Source of the DNA: a virus
IMG/VR virus record: IMGVR_UViG_3300009285_000569
Location: 1-23,742 of that record
DNA length: 23,742 nt
Reading direction: 5' to 3' (one strand)
Positions 1 through 5,831 of the stretch are shown here, in pieces. The translations under genes and the position numbers were made by a program. Each line of letters starts with the position of its first letter. Positions within the stretch are counted from its first letter, which is position 1. A model generated the notes under the pieces. The model worked only from the letters and a program-made list of their open reading frames with translations, did no database searches and had not been told where the DNA came from.

Positions 1-207
1 TTCCGGCTCTGCCAGGTAGATGTGATCGACGCCGAGATCGACAATGCCTGGATACGTGAGTACCTGGGCATCCCGGCCAGGACGAAAGAGCAGCAGGCGG
101 AGATAGATAAGCGGCGCGAGGAGATGCAGGCGGCGATAGCGCCGGCGTCGGCGGTGGCGGAGGTGGCGGGTGACACGACAGGAGCGACTCCGCCTGTTCC
201 GGCCTAA
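1..207 (+). CDS. Portal protein, C-terminal fragment (probable)
   Basis: This is the 3' end of a gene that begins before the window. The frame is open from base 1 and stops with TAA at 205-207, giving 68 residues. The visible part is charged and helical, with a segment reading DAEIDNAWIREYLGIP, then a Lys/Glu-rich helix, then a low-complexity Ala/Val/Pro tail. A segment of the type 'lower-domain helix ending in xxLGIP' is common near the C-terminus of phage portal proteins, and the next gene is a MuF minor head protein, which normally follows the portal. The assignment therefore rests mainly on position. A GTG at 22 is in frame but has no need to be a start. The gene overlaps the next one by 38 bases, which implies translational coupling. 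Confidence 0.55.
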   Translation, partial: FRLCQVDVIDAEIDNAWIREYLGIPARTKEQQAEIDKRREEMQAAIAPASAVAEVAGDTTGATPPVPA

Positions 208-2062
208 CGTCACCCTGGGGCGGCTCGACCGCATCGAGCAGGCGCTGGTCAGGCAGACGATGGTGCAGTGTCGCATCCAGGCCGAGAGCCTGCGCATCCA
301 ATACGAGCGCAACGCGAAGCCGAGCGGCCTCATCCTTGACCGGCAGATCGTGAGGCAGGTTGCCGACCACCTCGCGCTGTCGATGGTGGGGACACTCACC
401 CAGGGGCGGTTGTCCATCCGCGAGGAGATCGCCGAGGCGAAGCGCACGCGATACGGCGGCAAGCCTGCGGTCTTCGCGGCCATTCGGCGCATCGTGCCTG
501 AGCCTGGTTCGGAGGTGTTCTACCCCGAGGCCGGAATCAACTGGTATCGGGGCTACTCGCTCCGGCTGGCAGGCGTCCAGCAGGTCGACGCGCTGGAGGC
601 GGCGAAGCAGGCTGTCGTCCGTGGCGTGGAAGAAGGGCTGTCCTCCCGCAAGGTGATGCAGGAGTTGTCGGATACGTTCGGCGACTTCTCCAAGAACCGC
701 TTGGAGATGATAGCGCGGACGGAGACCTCGAAGATTTACAACCAGGCGCGCTGGCGCGAGATGGACGGCGACTCTGCGATAGTCGGCTATGAGTGGAGCG
801 CCATCCTCGACAGCCGGGTGTGTCCGATCTGTGCGGCGCGCGCAGGACGGAGTTTCCCGAAGGGCCAGATTGAGGGAAGCCTTCCTCCCGTGCACGTAAG
901 TTGCGTCTTACCCGGAACGCGGCTTGAAGCGCCCTGTGGAATCGTCGCGGGGCTGAGGTCCTGGTATGATGGACAAGCCGTTGAGCTTACGCTCTCCGAT
1001 GGCCGTAGGCTTGCCGTTACCGAGAATCATATGCTCCCGACGCTCTACGGATTCGCCACGGCGAAGAATCTCCGCAAGGGAGACTATGTATTCGGCAGCT
1101 CCGATTTCCAAAGGGGCGTGTCTGGACACCCAGACGATAATGGGCAGCCAGCCGTTGTCGAGGAGATAATCAGTGCGCTTTCGGAATCGTTCGGCATGGT
1201 CTCCGCTGGTATGCCAATTTCCGCCGAAGACCTCCACGGCGACGGGCGATTCATTCAGGGCAATGTCGATATTATAGCGTCCGACGGCTTTTTGGAGTGT
1301 ATACGTAAAGCCAAATCCGGCGAGCATTTCGGCCAGTATGATTTCAGTCCGGCAGATGTGCGTACCGTTCGCCTCTCTGGTCACAGCTCTCTGGTACATA
1401 ATCTCTTCAGATGGGCTAACGCCCTTGACAGCATCATGGGCGGCAGACGAGAGGCGACGTCTTTCCTCCTGCGAGGTCTGGGACATTCGGAGGAACATTG
1501 CTTCGCTTCGATTCCGCAAAGGAATTCCGACTTCCTTGAGCCGCGCTGTAATCACGATGCGCTCGACGTTCATGCGGTTCGATATTGCCTTGATAGACTC
1601 GCCGGATTGATATGCGTCAATGACGGCAGGAACATCTACGGGAATCCGTCTTTCTATTGCTCGCAGCATGAATCCTTCGCAACGGGAACGGCGAGGGATT
1701 CCATATTCGATCAGGCGTTGTCTGATCGTTTCGCTGTTGACACCCAATTGCTCAGCGACTTGATTGACGGAGAGGCCGGAACTATAGAGCCTCTTGAGAT
1801 CGTGAATGTTGACATTTTTCCTTATGTTGGGCATGTGTATGACCTCCAAACATTGAGTTCATTATACATTGCCAATGGGATTTTGTCAAGTAATTGTCGA
1901 TGTATGCTTTTGCCGGTCTTCTCCTGGGAGATTGACGAGGGGACATACGAGTGGACTCCGATCCCGCAGGGCGCGCCGCAAGTTCCCCGGGGCTGGGGTA
2001 GCACGACTATGAAGATACCGCCGCCGAGGGATAAGGCGGTCGGGAAGCTGATAGCAGCATAG
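170..2062 (+). CDS. MuF-like minor head protein (SPP1 gp7 / Mu gpF family) interrupted by an intein
   Basis: The host protein is a head morphogenesis protein that sits at the portal vertex. The GTG start at 170 follows GGAGG at 159-163 with a 6-base gap. The N-extein is residues 1-244 and contains the family hallmarks: an ARTET...NQAR segment, then WSAILDSRVCPIC with Cys218 and Cys221, then PPVHVS. The C-extein is residues 576-630 and begins CRCMLLPVF. Joined, they give PPVHVS-CRC, the usual MuF motif (CxxC...HxxCxC), and a protein of 299 residues, normal for the family. Residues 245-575 are an intein (separate entry). Without splicing, the CxxC...CRC cluster is split by 331 residues, so splicing is probably needed for function. 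An endonuclease gene lies antisense inside this gene. Confidence 0.9.
   Translation: MTRQERLRLFRPNVTLGRLDRIEQALVRQTMVQCRIQAESLRIQYERNAKPSGLILDRQIVRQVADHLALSMVGTLTQGRLSIREEIAEAKRTRYGGKPAVFAAIRRIVPEPGSEVFYPEAGINWYRGYSLRLAGVQQVDALEAAKQAVVRGVEEGLSSRKVMQELSDTFGDFSKNRLEMIARTETSKIYNQARWREMDGDSAIVGYEWSAILDSRVCPICAARAGRSFPKGQIEGSLPPVHVSCVLPGTRLEAPCGIVAGLRSWYDGQAVELTLSDGRRLAVTENHMLPTLYGFATAKNLRKGDYVFGSSDFQRGVSGHPDDNGQPAVVEEIISALSESFGMVSAGMPISAEDLHGDGRFIQGNVDIIASDGFLECIRKAKSGEHFGQYDFSPADVRTVRLSGHSSLVHNLFRWANALDSIMGGRREATSFLLRGLGHSEEHCFASIPQRNSDFLEPRCNHDALDVHAVRYCLDRLAGLICVNDGRNIYGNPSFYCSQHESFATGTARDSIFDQALSDRFAVDTQLLSDLIDGEAGTIEPLEIVNVDIFPYVGHVYDLQTLSSLYIANGILSSNCRCMLLPVFSWEIDEGTYEWTPIPQGAPQVPRGWGSTTMKIPPPRDKAVGKLIAA
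908..1834 (-). CDS. EDxHD/Vsr-like homing endonuclease encoded antisense within the intein
   Basis: The protein has 308 residues, starting at ATG 1834-1832 and ending at TAA 910-908. The start is fixed by GGAGG at 1847-1843 with an 8-base gap; a TTG further upstream (1849) is part of that ribosome site. Residues 12-56 and 67-115 are two copies of one repeat: a helix-turn-helix (around 21-46 and 80-103) followed by a xxGIPxRxRxE segment, likely the DNA-recognition part. Residues 160-255 look like a PD-(D/E)XK fold of the Vsr-like EDxHD family, with Glu164, Asp190 (in NIDIAL), Glu201, His208 (in VEVFGGNWH) and Asp222 as candidate active-site residues. The last 50 residues are the exact antisense of intein blocks A and B. 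Its likely role is to cut intein-free MuF alleles. Target and activity are inferred. Confidence 0.85.
   Translation of the reverse strand: MPNIRKNVNIHDLKRLYSSGLSVNQVAEQLGVNSETIRQRLIEYGIPRRSRCEGFMLRAIERRIPVDVPAVIDAYQSGESIKAISNRMNVERIVITARLKEVGIPLRNRSEAMFLRMSQTSQEERRRLSSAAHDAVKGVSPSEEIMYQRAVTREANGTHICRTEIILAEMLAGFGFTYTLQKAVGRYNIDIALNESPVAVEVFGGNWHTSGDHAERFRKRTDYLLDNGWLPIIVWVSRHAPLEIGAAEYIVSLAEILRRGESVERREHMILGNGKPTAIGERKLNGLSIIPGPQPRDDSTGRFKPRSG
1843..1847 (-). promoter_or_regulatory. Shine-Dalgarno of the antisense endonuclease
   Basis: GGAGG on the minus strand, 8 bases before ATG 1834. It decides the ATG start over the in-frame TTG at 1849, which is itself part of the ribosome-binding region. 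Confidence 0.85.
1861..1889 (-). promoter_or_regulatory. Perfect consensus sigma-70 promoter for the antisense endonuclease
   Basis: Read on the minus strand, TTGACA lies at 1889-1884 and TATAAT at 1866-1861, separated by exactly 17 bases. Transcription would start near 1855, giving a leader of about 20 bases that contains the Shine-Dalgarno. All of it lies within the codons of intein blocks F and G, and the -35 box is only 5 bases inside the intein boundary. No other consensus promoter of this quality was noticed in the window. The transcript would be antisense to the MuF message. Confidence 0.88.
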
Positions 2063-2130
2063 GGGATTTGACAATTTGACACTCTTGCCCGCATAGCCGG
2101 ACTGATCATCCGGGGAAGTGGCGATTTAGA

Positions 2131-2174
2131 GGCCGGGAGTTCTTGTGCACAAGTAGGGACTCCCGGCCTTTTTT
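2131..2174 (+). terminator. Rho-independent terminator after the MuF gene
   Basis: A perfect 10-bp stem (GGCCGGGAGT at 2131-2140 with its complement at 2159-2168) is followed directly by six T residues (2169-2174). The 18-base loop itself contains a 12-base perfect palindrome, CTTGTGCACAAG (2142-2153), so an inner hairpin can form. The rest of the 164-base gap between 2063 and 2226 holds only the ribosome site of the next gene; I see no convincing promoter in it. Confidence 0.85.
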
Positions 2175-2226
2175 GCGTTTACGGGCGGGCAGGCTCTTTG
2201 ACCATCAAACAGTGAGGTGATCTGAT

Positions 2227-3189
2227 ATGTCAGTAGCGACTTGCCTTCAGGGAGTCTTCGACCGCGTAGCGTGTGGCAGACAGGCGATGCAGACGGCTTA
2301 TGCTACCGGTAACGACTTCTGGACAAAGATCGATGCGGCGGCGGATGAGACGTTCGAGAACCGCGTCAAGGGTAGCGACATGACGGCGCTCGATACGGCG
2401 CTTGCGGCGGGGGCAGTCTGGTCTACCCCGGCGCTGAAGAAGCTCTACGAACTGCTCAATTCGTACTACCAGAACGATCTCTCACTCTCCAGCCCGCTGC
2501 TGGATGCGTACCTGGCGACAGTCGGCTGGCGCGTGCCGTATGAGGCGGCGGCGGCCTACTACGAGGCCATCGGGAGACGACTGTCGGAGGAATACGTATT
2601 CGCCGTCGGTACAAAGCCGGTCGAGACGGTCGCCGGCATTATGGACGCCACGCCGGTCGGCACGGGACTCCACCTCATCGGTACGTGGGATCCCACAGCG
2701 ACATGGACGGCAGGCACGGCGCTCTCCAACTGCTACTCACCGCTCGCCATCGTGTCGATGGTGGCAACGCCCGGCGGCAGCGGCCATCAGCTTACCGCCA
2801 CGCTCCAGGACGCCACCACGAAAGACATCGCGTTCACCCCGCACGCCACGCAGTACGGCTATGTGTTCCTAGGATCACAGGCCATCGGCGCAGCGGGCGC
2901 AGCGGCGGCACAGAAGGTCGTGCCCGTGGCGGCAACCGCTCAATTCAAGGCCGCCGAATGGGTGCTCCTGGTGGACATCGGCACCTACTTCTCGTTCGTG
3001 GAGGTTGCGCAGATCGACAGCATCGTTACTAACACGAGCCTGACGATGGAGTCCAACCTGATCAACACTTATACCGAGAACGACCTGGTGCTCCCCTTGT
3101 TTGTTGATGCGACCCGCAAGGCCGGAACGATAGCAAGCGAGAAGCAACTCAAGGTCTACGGCTACCCCGACCGGCTGATCGCGCTGTAG
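2227..3189 (+). CDS. Phage structural protein of unknown role
   Basis: The protein has 320 residues. The ATG at 2227 follows GAGGTGA (2214-2220) with a 6-base gap. Residues 1-125 are mainly helical, with Ala- and Tyr-rich stretches. Residues 126-320 are rich in beta-forming, Gly, Ala and Thr residues, including ATPVGTGLHLIGTW and strands around 225-300. There is no signal peptide or membrane segment. It lies between the MuF gene and the head protease, directly after a terminator, so it probably starts a new transcript or is reached by readthrough. The mixed helical and beta layout and position fit a head protein such as a decoration or capsid-associated protein. I do not recognise the family. 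It could even replace the capsid protein that seems truncated downstream, but nothing in the sequence shows that. Confidence 0.6.
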   Translation: MSVATCLQGVFDRVACGRQAMQTAYATGNDFWTKIDAAADETFENRVKGSDMTALDTALAAGAVWSTPALKKLYELLNSYYQNDLSLSSPLLDAYLATVGWRVPYEAAAAYYEAIGRRLSEEYVFAVGTKPVETVAGIMDATPVGTGLHLIGTWDPTATWTAGTALSNCYSPLAIVSMVATPGGSGHQLTATLQDATTKDIAFTPHATQYGYVFLGSQAIGAAGAAAAQKVVPVAATAQFKAAEWVLLVDIGTYFSFVEVAQIDSIVTNTSLTMESNLINTYTENDLVLPLFVDATRKAGTIASEKQLKVYGYPDRLIAL

Positions 3190-3199
3190 GAGGATGGCT

Positions 3200-4294
3200 A
3201 TGCCTAAAGAATACATGGACTGCGTAGAATCCGAGGTTGCTGGGGGCAAATCGAGAGATGATGCCCAACGGATATGTGCCATTGCCTACCAGAAGAAGCA
3301 CGGCGTAAGCGTCCAGGAGGCGGCGAAGCGCGCAGGCGAGAAGTTCTCTGCCGACGCCGTGGAGCGCGATGCCGAGTTGTTTGTTGCGGGCGAGTACCCC
3401 GACAAGGGCGTTACCATCAGTGAGGACGACCTGGATACCATCGTGGGCAACTTCACGGAGCAGAATGTGCTTCTGGAGCACTCGGAGACGCCGCTGGATG
3501 GCTTCTTCGGTAAGGTCAAGTCGGTCTGGCGTGACGGCAAGCGTCTCCTGGGCAAGCTGTCCCTGGACCCGAACTTCTGGGCGCTTGCGGAGAAGGCGGG
3601 GGCACGGAAGCTCTCCATCGGCTTGCAGCTAGACCCGCTCAGGTTATCGGAGGTGTCCCTGGTTAACGCTCCCAGAGTGAGCACAGCACAAATGTTCCAC
3701 TTCTCCGCAGGCGATATCGCAGACTATCTGACGCGCGAGGAAGTGATCTCACGGTTTGCCGCGCTTGTAGGCGGCATGTCAAACGAACTCAATAGTATCG
3801 GAGGTGATACACACATGGCAGACGAGACGAAGACCGAGAAGGTCGAGGAGAAGATCGACTTTACGGCAGAGTTGGCCGAGCGGGATCGCATGAGCAAGTA
3901 TAAGGGCGACTCAGGTAAGTCGTTGGGGATCATCCCGGACACGCTGGTGATCCCGCCTGACCTGAAGTGGACTGCCGGTGAACTGCTGACCTCCGACTAC
4001 AACGTAGACGAGTCGGCGGCGGCAGCCGTGAACATGAAGAAAAACATCCTGAGAGGCGAGGGCTTGCAACTTATGACAAGCCCTTACCTGACGGACACCG
4101 ACAACTGGTATCTGCTCTGCACCAGGCGAGCAGTCCGGCCTATCATCATGCAGGATCGCGTCCCCACGGAGTTCACCGGCCTTGAGGGCAACTCCGACAA
4201 CGGGTTCATGCGTGACCAGTGGGTCTACGGCGTCCGCGCGCGCTACAATGTGGGCTACGGCCTCTGGCAGTGCGCATACGGCGCGAGTGTGTAG
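3200..4294 (+). CDS. Chimera: Mu I-like head maturation protease fused to the C-terminal part of a gpT-like major capsid protein
   Basis: The second ATG (3200) is preferred because GGAGG (3189-3193) is 6 bases before it; the ATG at 3194 touches the ribosome site. The protein has 364 residues. Residues 1-40 are a Cys-containing motif (CVESEVAGGKSRDDAQRIC) seen at the N-terminus of many phage head proteins. Residues 50-165 are a head protease, with VLLEHSETPLDGFFGKV (His94) and KLSIG (Ser139) as probable active-site residues. Residues 206-230 are charged and scaffold-like. From about residue 231 the sequence changes to a Mu gpT-like capsid C-terminus: LGIIPDTLVIPP, the DNWYLLC strand, and an ending with GVRARYNVGYGLWQCAYG. 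A complete gpT is around 300 residues; only about 134 are here, so the capsid N-terminal part is missing. Confidence 0.8.
   Translation: MPKEYMDCVESEVAGGKSRDDAQRICAIAYQKKHGVSVQEAAKRAGEKFSADAVERDAELFVAGEYPDKGVTISEDDLDTIVGNFTEQNVLLEHSETPLDGFFGKVKSVWRDGKRLLGKLSLDPNFWALAEKAGARKLSIGLQLDPLRLSEVSLVNAPRVSTAQMFHFSAGDIADYLTREEVISRFAALVGGMSNELNSIGGDTHMADETKTEKVEEKIDFTAELAERDRMSKYKGDSGKSLGIIPDTLVIPPDLKWTAGELLTSDYNVDESAAAAVNMKKNILRGEGLQLMTSPYLTDTDNWYLLCTRRAVRPIIMQDRVPTEFTGLEGNSDNGFMRDQWVYGVRARYNVGYGLWQCAYGASV
3800..3817 (+). promoter_or_regulatory. Internal ribosome site and start codon within the protease gene
   Basis: GGAGGTGAT at 3800-3808 is followed after 6 bases by an in-frame ATG at 3815, residue 206 of the chimera. 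It would yield a separate 159-residue product of 3815-4294. In phage Mu the scaffold gene Z starts inside the protease gene I in the same frame, so this may be a conserved internal scaffold start. Here the product would carry a short scaffold head and the capsid C-terminus. Confidence 0.65.
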
Positions 4295-4303
4295 CTTCAT
4301 CGT

Positions 4304-4328
4304 CCTGGGGAGTCCGCGGCTCCCCGGG
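4304..4328 (+). repeat. GC-rich hairpin after the capsid segment
   Basis: CCTGGGGAG (4304-4312) pairs with CTCCCCGGG (4320-4328) with one T-G wobble and a 7-base loop. No T tract follows, so it is more likely a message-stabilising or processing hairpin in the 68-base gap than a terminator. Confidence 0.5.
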
Positions 4329-4362
4329 CGGTGGAGGGAGAACATCACAGGAGGATAACCAA

Positions 4363-5820
4363 GTGATTCCCTTCAGGCGATTCAGCATACCGATCCTCGC
4401 GGTCGTCCTCATATTGCTCGTCTCTCTGACGGCGTTCGGGGCGGGTGTGAGCAAGTTCCAGCAACTTCGGGCATCGCAGACCGGCTCAACCGGCTACGCG
4501 CTCCAGGTTGACCGCAATCTGACATCCACAAGCACGAATAGCGCGGTGGTCTATCTGCTACAGGATCATGCGTCCGATGACCAGGCACTGCTCTACCTGA
4601 AGCAGGATGCGGCGGCCAACTTGATCACGGCACTCGGCGCGAGTGCGGCTACTGTATTCCAGGTCGGTTATGGGGGCGCGGTGACGATCACGCCCACCAC
4701 GACTGTCACAACCGATGCTATAGCCATTGCGGGCAATGCGCTTACTACGGCGGACTTCCTGTCGCTAACCGCAGATGATGATGCCCTGAACGGCGGCAAG
4801 TACCTGAACTGCATTGGCGGTACGGGCGCCGATACAGCGGTGTTCACCATCGGCGAGGACGGCGCTACGGCAATCACGTCTATCGGTGTTGCTACCAATT
4901 CGCTGACGATTACGAACAACACCACGACATCCGGTGATCTCCTGACCCTGGTTGGTGACAATGATACCCTGGACGCGGACACGTTCTACATCTCCTGTCT
5001 GGGCGGTACAGATCACGCCACCAGTGTACTCACCATCGGGGAGAACGGAGTCATCGCATTCGGTGACGGCGGGACTATTGACGGCGTAACGGGAACCGAT
5101 GTAATCGCACTGACAGAGGCGACCATACAGCTATCCGGGGCTGTGGCGGCCAAGGGCATTGTCACCTTCGACGGTGGATTGACAGCAGCGGCACATGTCG
5201 GCAAGCTCCACGGCGCGGGCGCATCAGGCGCGGCATTCAGCCTGGGCGCGGGGGCTGCGGGTGTCAAAGCGATGTCGTACTATCTCAATTCGACATCGAT
5301 CACCGCTTCTCACTCACTAGAAGGGTTGTACATCAACGTTGACTATGGTGTCGGAGCGACCGATCCTGCACCGTTCGGTGAGGCTGGACGCTTCAGGGCA
5401 CGGCTGATGGGCGACTCTGCGATGACGGTTGCGGGTAGCCACTCAACGGTGGAGTGGGGGCAGGCGGGCGCGAGTACGACGGGTCTGGTCTGCGGAAGTC
5501 GGTCCAACCTGGTATTCGTGGACTCTACGGCGGGCGGCGGGACGATAACGGGGTGCCAGGCCGAGTTGTACTCCGGCGGCGCATCAACCGATCTCTCCGG
5601 CGCACGAGCCTCCATACTTAGGATGGTTATAGACGGGACGATAACCGCTGCCAACTGGGGGGCGGTGAATGCGTTCGAAATTGTGGTACCCGCCGACCTG
5701 GTATCGACAAATAGTTACCTGGTGGACACGAACGCGACTACGGCTGACTGCGACGCTAAGATGCGAATCATGATCAACGGCACCACATGGTGGATACCGC
5801 TTGACGACGCTGCCGATTGA
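4363..5820 (+). CDS. Beta-rich fibre-like structural protein with an N-terminal membrane or signal segment
   Basis: The GTG at 4363 is chosen because AGGAGG (4349-4354) precedes it by 8 bases; a longer in-frame extension to 4219 would overlap the capsid gene without a ribosome site. The protein has 485 residues. Residues 1-28 (a basic start, then a hydrophobic stretch IPILAVVLILLVSLTAFGAG) look like a signal peptide or anchor. The rest is Gly, Ala and Thr-rich beta sequence with loosely repeated units containing DDALNGGKYL / DNDTLDADTF and FTIGEDG / LTIGENG. A segment with STSTNSAVVYL and DHASDDQALLYLKQD resembles head- or tail-fibre proteins. It ends with a TTWWIPLDDAAD strand. A fibre or decoration role is inferred; a Sec-type start is odd for a virion protein. 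Confidence 0.65.
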   Translation: MIPFRRFSIPILAVVLILLVSLTAFGAGVSKFQQLRASQTGSTGYALQVDRNLTSTSTNSAVVYLLQDHASDDQALLYLKQDAAANLITALGASAATVFQVGYGGAVTITPTTTVTTDAIAIAGNALTTADFLSLTADDDALNGGKYLNCIGGTGADTAVFTIGEDGATAITSIGVATNSLTITNNTTTSGDLLTLVGDNDTLDADTFYISCLGGTDHATSVLTIGENGVIAFGDGGTIDGVTGTDVIALTEATIQLSGAVAAKGIVTFDGGLTAAAHVGKLHGAGASGAAFSLGAGAAGVKAMSYYLNSTSITASHSLEGLYINVDYGVGATDPAPFGEAGRFRARLMGDSAMTVAGSHSTVEWGQAGASTTGLVCGSRSNLVFVDSTAGGGTITGCQAELYSGGASTDLSGARASILRMVIDGTITAANWGAVNAFEIVVPADLVSTNSYLVDTNATTADCDAKMRIMINGTTWWIPLDDAAD

Positions 5821-5831
5821 GAGGTACCGAC

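Larger units (their letters stand above)
902..1894 (+). mobile_element. Intein with an antisense homing endonuclease gene inside it
   Basis: The intein starts at Cys (902-904, host residue 245) and ends at Asn (1892-1894, residue 575); the +1 residue is Cys (1895-1897). Block A begins CVLPGT. Block B is the VTENH segment (Thr40, His43 of the intein), followed by a GFATAKNLRKGDYV strand. Block F is VYDLQT (312-317 of the intein) and block G is IANGILSSN followed by Cys. Together these are the standard HINT splicing motifs. The penultimate His is Ser330. The roughly 230 residues between the blocks resemble no protein domain in the sense strand; they are the complement of an endonuclease gene. 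The region is visibly more A+T-rich than its flanks, as expected for an acquired mobile element. Confidence 0.9.

Noticed and set aside
360-656. Arg/Ser-rich 98-codon plus-strand frame inside the MuF gene
   Set aside because: Shadow frame with no ribosome site and low-complexity composition.
1070-1800. Sense-strand homing endonuclease domain (LAGLIDADG or HNH) in the intein
   Set aside because: No such motifs are visible between blocks B and F in the sense frame; the region makes sense only as the complement of the minus-strand gene.
1835-1849. TTG at 1849 as the start of the antisense endonuclease
   Set aside because: The TTG lies within the ribosome-binding region itself, while the ATG at 1834 has GGAGG at an 8-base gap.
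902-1894. Group I or II intron instead of an intein
   Set aside because: The sense frame is open throughout, with protein splicing blocks at both ends and a Cys at both splice points.
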